Below are positions 6,549-11,204 of a stretch of 11,204 nt of DNA, in pieces; position 1 is the stretch's first letter, and every line of letters begins with the position of its first letter. The DNA is from an uncultured Alphaproteobacteria bacterium (GTDB lineage: Bacteria; Pseudomonadota; Alphaproteobacteria; Caulobacterales; Caulobacteraceae), in assembly GCA_937920085.1 (NCBI GenBank), contig CALETE010000035.1, positions 1 through 11,204 of the forward strand, given 5' to 3'. Under the pieces are notes generated by a model. The model had not been told where the DNA came from, ran no database searches, and worked only from the letters and a program-made list of their open reading frames with translations. The position numbers and the translations under genes are program-made.

Positions 6549-7067
6549 TCATTCGCTGTCATCCTGATCGCGTCCAACATGGTCTGAGTTGGACGAATGG
6601 TGGCGAATAACCCGCACCGCTTGGCCTTCTATGACACCTGGCAACTGTTGCGGGGTCGGCTGCTGGCTAGCATCGGGGTGGTGCATGACGATTTGAACCA
6701 TGGTCCGCGGTCCGCTATCGCCTTGACCCTTGCCCCCTGATAGCTCGCCGGCTGCATCTAGCAGGACCTTGGCGGCCTTCAATCTCACGTCTTCAGAGGC
6801 GGCGCCGGTAGCTAATCCGGTCACAGTTAGCCATGCTTTGTCGGTTTCCGAGGCGAGCCATGCACGCTTAACAGCGTCCCTAAACGCCTTAACGTGTGGC
6901 TTGCGCAAAGCGACTGATAGACTTTCCTGTCGCATTTCAACGCGCTTAGCAGCGTCCGCCTGACTCAAACCGTCTTCAATGATCAAGCGAATAGCCGTCG
7001 CCAATGCGGGCCTAATCCGACCCTTAGCGATTGCTTCGCCTGTCTTAGTCACCAGACCTTGCGCCAT
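6549..7067 (-). CDS. HTH protein, terminase-small-subunit-like (tentative)
   Basis: A 172-residue protein. Residues about 26-50 (IRLIIEDGLSQADAAKRVEM) form a helix-turn-helix, followed by RQESLSVALRKPHVKAFRDA and an Ala-rich helical part (VRLKAAKVLLDAAGELSG). The C-terminus from about residue 120 is Gln/Pro/His-rich and looks flexible. This HTH-then-helical-bundle plan matches proteins annotated in phages as small terminase subunits or unnamed HTH proteins. No large terminase gene lies in the block, so the packaging role is unproven and a regulator remains possible. Its ATG overlaps the upstream regulator's stop (TAATG). Confidence 0.65.
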   Translation of the reverse strand: MAQGLVTKTGEAIAKGRIRPALATAIRLIIEDGLSQADAAKRVEMRQESLSVALRKPHVKAFRDAVKRAWLASETDKAWLTVTGLATGAASEDVRLKAAKVLLDAAGELSGGKGQGDSGPRTMVQIVMHHPDASQQPTPQQLPGVIEGQAVRVIRHHSSNSDHVGRDQDDSE

Positions 7068-7393
7068 TACCCGACGCCCCGCACCGGAGCGCGAACGGCG
7101 CCGACCTGGCTAGCCTGTTCTGTCGTCATAAGGACCAGGGCAAAGCCTAAAGCCTCTAGCCAAACCTCTGCCATATGCGAGACGTGGAATCCCTGGCGAA
7201 CATTCTTGTTCGGCTTGCCATCGGGCCCGACCTTTCCGCCATTTTCCAGCTTGGTCGCATAGCGATCAGGAAACCCGGCTAGGGCTTCCAGCCCCTCGCA
7301 AGTCAAGCCCTTGGCCCGTCGCGCTTCGACTAGGATCTTTGCGATATCCGCGCGGCTATGGACGATCAGGGGGTGATGGGGAGTCAATTCCAT
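7067..7393 (-). CDS. XRE-like transcriptional regulator of alphaproteobacterial phage type
   Basis: A 108-residue protein. Residues 15-50 (IAKILVEARRAKGLTCEGLE, then ALAGFPDRYATKLENG) are an XRE-type helix-turn-helix of the sort with GLT in the turn and YATKLENG in the fourth helix. After a short basic loop comes a helix ending in EALGFALVLM, as in the small Cro/CI-like proteins often found in alphaproteobacterial prophages. It is the first gene of the leftward block and faces the divergent control region, a position fitting a regulator that binds nearby operators such as the repeats described at 7484-7706. Its binding site and lifestyle role are inferred. No strong ribosome-binding site precedes the ATG (a GGAGG lies about 15 bases away). 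Confidence 0.78.
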   Translation of the reverse strand: MELTPHHPLIVHSRADIAKILVEARRAKGLTCEGLEALAGFPDRYATKLENGGKVGPDGKPNKNVRQGFHVSHMAEVWLEALGFALVLMTTEQASQVGAVRAPVRGVG

Positions 7394-7483
7394 GCGGATA
7401 GGCTGGACCCTCCGCCTTAATGTTTAGTCACCATCCGCAACGCTTACCAGGTCGCTTAAAAGCCCCTGAATCACCCTTCGAGA

Positions 7484-7557
7484 TAATTACTTACTGCACC
7501 CCCCTATCTACCCCTTAGACTCTAAAAAGAGAGAGGGGGGGGGGAAGTAAGTAATTA
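7484..7557. repeat. Inverted repeat 1 (12-base arms, complex loop)
   Basis: TAATTACTTACT at 7484-7495 is the exact reverse complement of 7546-7557. The spacer is ordered: C6 (7499-7504) and C4 (7511-7514) face the G10 run at 7535-7544, and CTCT-AAAA-AGAG (7520-7531) forms a small apical hairpin, so the whole element could fold as one interrupted stem-loop. Confidence 0.85.
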
Positions 7558-7603
7558 ATTATTGTCCCTGCAAACCATTGATAATAAAGGCATTTAAACC
7601 CTG

Positions 7604-7706
7604 AGTTGCTTACTTACTTCCTGGTACACGTGTGAACGCGCCCTTAATTTTAGGCCGATTTGGGGGAGTTCCTTCCTTCCTTCCTGGTAGCAGTAAGTAA
7701 GCAACT
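7604..7706. repeat. Inverted repeat 2 (15-base arms)
   Basis: AGTTGCTTACTTACT at 7604-7618 is the exact reverse complement of 7692-7706, with a 73-base spacer. It shares its core TTACTTACT with inverted repeat 1, so the four arms form an operator- or iteron-like array with core centres at about 7491, 7550, 7614 and 7696. The spacer holds the ACACGTGT palindrome and the TTCC microsatellite. Confidence 0.88.
7669..7684 (+). repeat. Tetranucleotide microsatellite (TTCC)x4
   Basis: Four perfect TTCC units lie inside the spacer of inverted repeat 2. Length change here would alter the spacing of the repeat arms without touching any gene. Confidence 0.9.
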
Positions 7707-7757
7707 TAGAGGCGAATAGGCCGACAAGCCGCAACCATGCCTTGACTAAATAAATGT

Positions 7758-7785
7758 TTGACAGGGGTCCGAATGTTGCTATTTG
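7758..7785 (+). promoter_or_regulatory. Rightward promoter, TTGACA -35
   Basis: A perfect -35 box TTGACA (7758-7763) is followed after 16 bases by TATTTG (7780-7785), preceded by TG one base upstream as in extended -10 promoters. It lies about 57 bases before the first rightward gene and after the repeat array, so repressor binding to the array could control it. The -10 match is only moderate. Confidence 0.55.
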
Positions 7786-7793
7786 TCGCGTCG

Positions 7794-7811
7794 GGCGGCG
7801 CCTAGGCCGCC
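7794..7811 (+). promoter_or_regulatory. Leader hairpin before the first rightward gene
   Basis: GGCGGC (7794-7799) pairs perfectly with GCCGCC (7806-7811) around a GCCTAG loop. It lies downstream of the proposed -10 box in the presumed 5' leader of the 54-residue gene. No T tract follows, so an attenuator or mRNA-stabilising hairpin fits better than a terminator. Confidence 0.5.
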
Positions 7812-7841
7812 TAGCACACGTCAACAGAAGGACGTTCCGAC

Positions 7842-8006
7842 ATGACTACCGACATCATACCCCGCCCCTTGCGATGGGAAGTGACGAACACAAAGACCGG
7901 CAAGGTTACAAGCTATAAGACCGGCATGTCGGCCCGGCGCGCTGCAGACCGAATGGACAACGCATACGGCGCATACATTTGCACCATGCGGGGCATTTGG
8001 TCATGA
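7842..8006 (+). CDS. 54-residue basic hypothetical phage protein
   Basis: A 54-residue protein starting MTTDIIPRPLRWEVTNTKTG, with a basic central segment (SYKTGMSARRAADRMDNAYG) and ending in TMRGIWS. The strand-then-helix pattern with WEVxNTKTGK followed by A-x-RAADRMDNAYGAY resembles very small early-region proteins in other phages, but I know no function. An AAGGA about 9 bases before the ATG supports translation. It is the first rightward gene after the control region, and its stop overlaps the next start (ATGA). Confidence 0.7.
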   Translation: MTTDIIPRPLRWEVTNTKTGKVTSYKTGMSARRAADRMDNAYGAYICTMRGIWS

Positions 8007-8107
8007 TCGCCCGCGCCCTTCGCATGCTGCTAGAGGCGGTCGTCCTCGCCGCTTTCTTCGCCTCTGCAGCCCTAGTCGTTATCGCTCTAACCCCTGCAGG
8101 AGTCTGA
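8003..8107 (+). CDS. 34-residue membrane microprotein
   Basis: A 34-residue frame, MIARALRMLLEAVVLAAFFA followed by SAALVVIALTPAGV, that is almost entirely one hydrophobic helix with two N-terminal arginines, predicting a single-pass inner-membrane peptide with the N-terminus inside. Its ATG overlaps the stop of the 54-residue gene (ATGA), and the next gene's ribosome-binding site (CAGGAG) lies within its last codons. That tight coupling on both sides is the main evidence that it is real. No function is known. Confidence 0.55.
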   Translation: MIARALRMLLEAVVLAAFFASAALVVIALTPAGV

Positions 8108-8110
8108 CAA

Positions 8111-8293
8111 ATGAACGACATACTAGAGCGCGCTATGGCAGTCCGAAAAGCTGCAGGACTAGCCCTGATAATCTACGGATTAGAGGGGTACACAAAAGAC
8201 CAGCCCTTTACCCATTATTGCGTTGATGAGCGCGAACGCGACCGCCTGACAGACCGCTACAGGGATAAGGGTTGGACGGTCGAAGCCCCCTAA
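8111..8293 (+). CDS. 60-residue hypothetical protein
   Basis: A 60-residue soluble protein: an Ala/Leu-rich N-terminal helix (ILERAMAVRKAAGLALIIYG), then EGYTKDQPFTHYCVDERERD and a charged end RYRDKGWTVEAP. I do not recognise a family. An AGGAG motif 8 bases before the ATG is the best ribosome-binding site among the three small genes here. The gene is the last of a tightly spaced trio and is followed by a hairpin at 8320-8346 that may end or attenuate their transcript. Confidence 0.7.
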   Translation: MNDILERAMAVRKAAGLALIIYGLEGYTKDQPFTHYCVDERERDRLTDRYRDKGWTVEAP

Positions 8294-8319
8294 CCCCCTA
8301 GCGGAAAACCCTCCCCATT

Positions 8320-8346
8320 GGGTCCGGCCTTTCGAGGTGCGGACCC
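8320..8346 (+). terminator. Hairpin after the small-gene trio
   Basis: GGGTCCG (8320-8326) pairs perfectly with CGGACCC (8340-8346) around a 13-base loop, followed by TTTG. The T tract is short, so it may be a weak terminator or attenuator ahead of the next gene. Confidence 0.5.
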
Positions 8347-8370
8347 TTTGGCGCGCAAGGTGCTGTCATT

Positions 8371-8397
8371 AGGACGGCGCCGAACGTCGAAAGGACG
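8371..8397 (+). promoter_or_regulatory. Conserved 5' leader element of the 145-residue gene
   Basis: The leader contains AGGACGG, a GCGCC block, AACGTC, then AAAGGACG with the Shine-Dalgarno sequence. CGTC (8385-8388) can pair with GACG (8394-8397), leaving GAAAG in the loop. A very similar arrangement precedes the clamp gene at 8916-8945, and a shorter version precedes the gene at 7842. Confidence 0.55.
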
Positions 8398-8401
8398 AAC
8401 A

Positions 8402-8839
8402 ATGTCAACCATTCAAACCCTAGCGGCCGAACTCTATACCGCCCTAATCGAAAAGACGCGCGATGACGGCTCCGCGTTTGTCACCCTCGAAGACGACTCC
8501 CCAGATTGGATGGGAGACGCTGTTCGCGCAGCTCATGGCGATTTCATGCCGGATGATTGGCGCTATCAGGCGATTAAGGGCGTCTGCAGCCATCGGTCTG
8601 ACAGCGACTCATTCGCGAGTGAGGATATAGACTCTCTTGTTGACTGCTACACCGGACGCCTCACAGCTTGGCTTGCTACAAGCGTAAAACGTGTCGGCTA
8701 TTGTGATGAAGCTGAATCCGAATACGGACCGGCTAAGGATATGAGCGCGCGCCTCATGGCTGGACAACGTATGGAATATAGTGAGATTTGGTATTCCTTA
8801 ATTCACTACCTTGAGGGCCTTGCAGCCTTCGAAGACTAG
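8402..8839 (+). CDS. Conserved phage/plasmid hypothetical protein, 145 residues
   Basis: A 145-residue acidic, helical protein. Features include SPDWMGDAVRAAHGDFMPDD then WRYQ (about residues 33-55), DSLVDCYTGRLTAWLATS (about 80-97) and EYGPAKDMSARLMAGQRMEY near the end. This order (H-x-D-x-x-PDDWRY, then a tryptophan helix, then GQ-x-E) matches a conserved protein family found on phages and plasmids whose role is undefined. The start at 8402 is chosen over an in-frame ATG at 8318 because AAAGGA lies close before it and the extra 28 residues overlap a hairpin. It is flanked by hairpins on both sides, so it may form its own transcript unit. Confidence 0.8.
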   Translation: MSTIQTLAAELYTALIEKTRDDGSAFVTLEDDSPDWMGDAVRAAHGDFMPDDWRYQAIKGVCSHRSDSDSFASEDIDSLVDCYTGRLTAWLATSVKRVGYCDEAESEYGPAKDMSARLMAGQRMEYSEIWYSLIHYLEGLAAFED

Positions 8840-8851
8840 CCCCTGAGATTG

Positions 8852-8880
8852 CCCCCTGGCTGAAACGCCGGGGGGATTTC
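8852..8880 (+). terminator. Rho-independent-type terminator after the 145-residue gene
   Basis: CCCCCTGGC (8852-8860) pairs with GCCGGGGGG (8867-8875), with one G-U wobble and a 6-base loop TGAAAC, followed by ATTTC. It is GC-rich and strong but has only a short T run. Confidence 0.7.
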
Positions 8881-8903
8881 TGAGCGGCTATAAAACCCCC
8901 CTC

Positions 8904-8945
8904 ACGTCACGTCACAGGACGGGGCGCAACGTCACCCAAAGGACG
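8904..8945 (+). promoter_or_regulatory. Repeated leader element before the clamp gene
   Basis: ACGTCAC occurs in overlapping tandem near 8904-8914 and again near 8929-8935. CGTC is followed by AGGACG (ending at about 8921) and then again by AAAGGACG (8938-8945), so two CGTC...GACG mini-hairpins can form, the second holding the Shine-Dalgarno sequence. A TATAAA (8889-8894) upstream resembles a -10 box but has no matching -35. Confidence 0.55.
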
Positions 8946-8952
8946 AAACCAA

Positions 8953-10323
8953 ATGAACGCTATGACTCCAATTGACGCCAAGGCTCACGCCCTGGCCTTG
9001 TACGAAACTGCATGCGAATCCCATAGGCGCCAAGATTGGCGCATGTCAGCACACGCCCTGGCGGCCGTGCTCAAAGCCCTAGACATTCCAGAACGCATCC
9101 AACAAGCGGCCGAACCTGCGAAGCCTGCAGCGATAGCCCCCAAGGCGCCGAAAGCTGCTAAGCCTGCCAAGGCGTCCAAGGTCGCAGCCTATAGCATGAC
9201 GGCCGAAAGCCTGACGCGCGCCTTGCGACTCCTTGGTAGGGCGGTTGAGGCGCGCAACTCAACTCCGATCCTATCAACGGTCCACATGCGCGCCGCCCAT
9301 AGCTATCTAGCGATCACGTCAACAAACCTAGATTTCAAAGTTAGCGTGCGAGTCGAAGGGGAAGGCCTAGGCCAGTGGGAAGCGGCCGTCCCATACGCCA
9401 AGCTTCGTGACGTCCTGGCGAAAATGTCCGGACCTGTCACCATGACTGGCGAACGCAGCGAGGTGAAGACGCGCAAGGTGAATCAGGAAACGGAGGAATA
9501 TCGCGACTCGTCCGTCAAGGTATCAGCCGGTTCCGCCTCCGCGATCCTGGCCGGACTATGCCCAGAAGACTTCCCCATGGGCAAATTCGAGGCGAATTAT
9601 CAAGTCCCTATTACGGCTAGCCAGCTTGGCGACGCGCTCCAATTCGTTCGGCTTTCGATTAGCACGGAAGAAACGCGCTATTACCTTGGAGGCGTCTATT
9701 TGCATTCCTCTACACAAGGGACTCATGTCGCAGCGACCGACGGACACAGGCTCGCCTGTGTAACAACGGCGCCGCAAGAAACTGCCCCGACATTCGGGGG
9801 CGTCATCATTCCTCGCGATACCGTCCTGGCGATCCTGGCTTGTATCAAGGCTGGAGTCGACGGCGCTTTGCATGTCAGCCCCTCCGGAGTGTCATTCGAG
9901 AGTCCGGAGGTTTGCCTGCAGTCGAAAACGATAGACGGTAGTTTCCCCGACTACACACGAGTCATTCCAGAGACTAGCGACACGCCAGTCAGCCTAGACG
10001 GCGCCGGCCTGTCAGCAATGGTCGCTAGGGTGTCATCTGTCAGCGACGCTAAGGCGCCGCCCGTCAACCTGGCCTTTGCAGACGGCTATCTGACAGCGAC
10101 CTGCCAGCCCCTAGACGGCGCCGCATCTTCCGAATCCATGGGTTATGGCTGCACTGGGGCTTATGACGTTAGCATGTCAGTAAATGCCAACTATCTGCGC
10201 CAAGCCTGCGACGAATTGGGCGACGTTGTCGAATTTCATCTAGGCGGGTCCAATGATCCTATTCGCCTAGCCAATCCGGCTAAACCCGACCGTCTAATGG
10301 TCCTCATGCCCCTTCGCGTCTAA
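8953..10323 (+). CDS. dnaN: DNA polymerase III beta sliding clamp (DnaN-type) with N-terminal extension
   Basis: A 456-residue protein. Residues about 80-456 are a beta clamp: RNSTPILSTV (101-110), TRYYLGGVYLH (241-251), VAATDGHRLA (259-268), SFPDYTRVIP (330-339) and a C-terminal MPLRV matching the family's MPMRL end that lines the protein-binding pocket. Clamps form a ring that tethers polymerase and other replication proteins to DNA. Residues 1-48 form a helical extra domain, and 49-78 are an Ala/Pro/Lys linker (PKAPKAAKPAKASK), giving a total far above the usual 366-380. A phage clamp suggests its own replisome, although no polymerase lies in the window. AAAGGA 9 bases before the ATG supports the start, and a perfect hairpin terminator follows. 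Confidence 0.93.
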   Translation: MNAMTPIDAKAHALALYETACESHRRQDWRMSAHALAAVLKALDIPERIQQAAEPAKPAAIAPKAPKAAKPAKASKVAAYSMTAESLTRALRLLGRAVEARNSTPILSTVHMRAAHSYLAITSTNLDFKVSVRVEGEGLGQWEAAVPYAKLRDVLAKMSGPVTMTGERSEVKTRKVNQETEEYRDSSVKVSAGSASAILAGLCPEDFPMGKFEANYQVPITASQLGDALQFVRLSISTEETRYYLGGVYLHSSTQGTHVAATDGHRLACVTTAPQETAPTFGGVIIPRDTVLAILACIKAGVDGALHVSPSGVSFESPEVCLQSKTIDGSFPDYTRVIPETSDTPVSLDGAGLSAMVARVSSVSDAKAPPVNLAFADGYLTATCQPLDGAASSESMGYGCTGAYDVSMSVNANYLRQACDELGDVVEFHLGGSNDPIRLANPAKPDRLMVLMPLRV

Positions 10324-10335
10324 TGCCCTAACCCT

Positions 10336-10364
10336 AGCCCCTAGCCTAGCCAGCTAGGGGCTTT
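10336..10364 (+). terminator. Terminator after the clamp gene
   Basis: AGCCCCTAGC (10336-10345) pairs perfectly over 10 bases with GCTAGGGGCT (10353-10362), loop CTAGCCA, followed by TTC. It is the strongest hairpin in the right half; the T tract is short. The element is packed with CTAG words. Confidence 0.8.
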
Positions 10365-10438
10365 CTCATGCCCCGCGCCATGATACCCGGCGAGGCATTG
10401 GAAAGCCCCTGCAGCCCCCTCTATAGGATCCCGACCCA

Positions 10439-10759
10439 ATGCCCCCCGACACTATCACGGCCGCACAGTTTAAGGCGCTATGCGCAGCCCTATGGGGCGA
10501 GGATTGGAGGCGCGAGGCGGCCGACGCCTTGGCGGTCTCATCCCGCAATATTCAGCATTGGGGCGCCGAACCACCGGCGAGAGGCAAGCCGGTTCCGCCG
10601 GGTGTCATTCGCGATCTATTCGCCCTGATACGGGGGGCAATGTCGGACCCTATCAGGGCCGCGGACCTGGTGCGGGAGGTGTCCAAAGCGGCCGAGATAG
10701 CTGAGATTCTGCGAGTGGCCATTGCGTTAGAATCTGAATCGAAAGGGGGTCACGATTGA
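10439..10759 (+). CDS. Small HTH DNA-binding protein
   Basis: A 106-residue protein. Residues about 8-45 (AAQFKALCAALWGEDWRREA, then ADALAVSSRNIQHWG) form a helix-turn-helix with the pattern W-x-x-E-A-x-x-L-x-V-S-x-R-x-I-x-x-W, followed by the PVPPGVIRDLFALIR segment typical of small phage HTH regulators. The C-terminus (from 70) is helical and may dimerise. AGGA 10 bases before the ATG is a modest ribosome-binding site. It lies after the clamp terminator and is the last rightward gene, so it needs readthrough or its own promoter. It could regulate either gene block. Confidence 0.72.
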   Translation: MPPDTITAAQFKALCAALWGEDWRREAADALAVSSRNIQHWGAEPPARGKPVPPGVIRDLFALIRGAMSDPIRAADLVREVSKAAEIAEILRVAIALESESKGGHD

Positions 10760-10778
10760 TCTGTTGTCTATGCAAATT

Positions 10779-10803
10779 GGCGCATAGGTGTCAGCTATAC
10801 GCC
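10779..10803. terminator. Hairpin between convergent genes
   Basis: GGCGCATAG (10779-10787) pairs with CTATACGCC (10795-10803) except for one position, loop 7 bases. It lies between two converging genes, where a two-way terminator is expected; no long T tract is present, so support is modest. Confidence 0.35.
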
Positions 10804-10848
10804 TGAGCGCATCACCTGGAGGGTTTGATACAATTCGGCGCATCTAAA

Positions 10849-11204
10849 TCAGCCGGCATAGGTGTACACTTTCGCTGTCGCGCCTCCCGATTGCGGTCTG
10901 ATAGACTCAACCTGGATCTCTCCAGATTGCTCTAGCAGGGTCAAATGCGCGTCTATCTCGCGCGCGGTGAAGCGGTTCTGTAGCCGCTTAGTTAGATCGC
11001 CACGTTTGATCGTCCGATTCTCTTTGATCAATCTCAGAATCCGGTTCGCGTTAGCCTGGTGCTCATTAACTGACATGTAATCATTGGCGTCTTCCATCAT
11101 GCGTTCAGCCGACCATAGGGCTAGATCGCGGCCCCATTCCATATCAGCCACCGTGATGCGCGGCGCCATGTAGCTGATACCAATGGCGCGGATAGTCGCT
11201 AGCC
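10849..11204 (-). CDS. C-terminal part of a DUF3987-like (primase/helicase-associated) protein, 5' end outside window
   Basis: The minus frame is open from the right edge to its stop at 10849, so about 118 C-terminal residues are visible and the true start is beyond 11204. The ATG at 11169 is internal: the frame upstream continues LATIRAIGISY without interruption. The pattern A-x-IRAIG, then VADMEWGRDLALWSAERMME and a winged-helix-like end (RILRLIKENRTIKRGDLTKR, then LTLLEQSGEIQVE) resembles the C-terminal end of DUF3987 and similar phage/plasmid proteins linked to primase-helicase modules. It faces leftward against the clamp block. I cannot see the catalytic region, so enzymatic function is inferred only. 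Confidence 0.65.
   Translation of the reverse strand, partial: LATIRAIGISYMAPRITVADMEWGRDLALWSAERMMEDANDYMSVNEHQANANRILRLIKENRTIKRGDLTKRLQNRFTAREIDAHLTLLEQSGEIQVESIRPQSGGATAKVYTYAG

Larger units (their letters stand above)
7394..7841. promoter_or_regulatory. Divergent AT-rich control region with nested inverted repeats
   Basis: This 448-base stretch separates the leftward and rightward gene blocks and holds no credible gene. It is clearly richer in A and T than its neighbours between about 7480 and 7760. It contains four copies of TTACTTACT in alternating orientation, a G10 homopolymer (7535-7544), four tandem TTCC units (7669-7684), an 8-base palindrome ACACGTGT (7626-7633), a direct repeat CTTCCTGGTA (7617-7626 and 7680-7689) and a rightward promoter. 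Divergent position, AT-richness and repeated sites suit a regulatory hub or replication origin. Confidence 0.7.

Noticed and set aside
6317..6580. Minus-strand proline/arginine-rich 87-codon frame
   Set aside because: Composition follows from G/C runs, no Shine-Dalgarno sequence before its ATG, overlaps genes at both ends and resembles no known protein. Kept only as a possibility in the gap description.
7594..7824. Minus-strand 76-codon frame through the control region
   Set aside because: It spans the inverted-repeat arms, promoter and microsatellite; its repeated YQE segments come from the CTTCCTGGTA direct repeat. There is no ribosome-binding site and no family likeness.
7394..7841. CRISPR array
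   Set aside because: The repeated 9-mers alternate in orientation and spacing is irregular (59, 64, 82 bases); there are no direct repeats of 23-40 bases.
10368..10628. Plus-strand frame overlapping the HTH gene
   Set aside because: It is out of frame with the recognisable HTH protein and Pro/Arg-rich, with no family pattern.
1..11204. Known-type anti-phage defence system, retron, toxin-antitoxin pair, tRNA or rRNA
   Set aside because: No reverse transcriptase, Cas, restriction, abortive-infection or toxin-antitoxin pair motif was found among the readable proteins, and no tRNA cloverleaf or rRNA segment was recognised.

Overview
The window reads as part of a tailed-phage (or prophage) genome, and the host is most likely an alphaproteobacterium. 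Evidence for this is a GapR/DUF2312-type protein, a holin resembling those of gene-transfer agents, a Tlde1-type L,D-transpeptidase endolysin next to overlapping spanin genes, an N-HTH metallophosphatase typical of phage genomes, a DnaN-type sliding clamp and a DUF3987-like protein. GC content is high and genes are tightly packed, often with stop/start overlaps such as ATGA. No integrase, terminase large subunit, portal or capsid gene is visible, so lifestyle and exact taxonomy cannot be set. Bases 1-48 are not biological: they are an untrimmed Illumina TruSeq i5 adapter with its index.

Layout. (1) Bases 49-7393 are a leftward (minus-strand) block. In transcription order from 7393 it holds an XRE-like regulator, an HTH protein, a short G-tract-rich gap, an unknown protein, a GapR homologue, a 39-residue membrane peptide, a coiled-coil protein, a membrane-anchored coiled-coil protein, a zinc-ribbon protein, a metallophosphatase, then the lysis genes (holin, L,D-transpeptidase-fold endolysin, i-spanin, embedded o-spanin). 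Two small virion-type proteins follow, and then a tail-fibre-like protein that is cut off by the adapter. (2) Bases 7394-7841 are a divergent, AT-rich control region with four copies of a 9-mer arranged as two large inverted repeats, plus a TTGACA promoter pointing right. (3) Bases 7842-10759 are a rightward block: three very small genes, a conserved 145-residue protein, a sliding clamp with an N-terminal extension, and an HTH regulator. Hairpin terminators separate several of these genes. (4) From 10849 to the right edge a minus-strand gene converges on this block; it is the C-terminal end of a DUF3987-like protein.

How it works together: the leftward block carries late functions (host lysis and tail tip/fibre) behind regulators. 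The rightward block looks early/replicative, with the clamp recruiting a polymerase. Three rightward genes share a 5' leader with a CGTC...GACG mini-hairpin around the Shine-Dalgarno sequence, which hints at shared translational control. Many small genes, several under 60 codons, are supported only by ribosome-binding sites and start/stop coupling.
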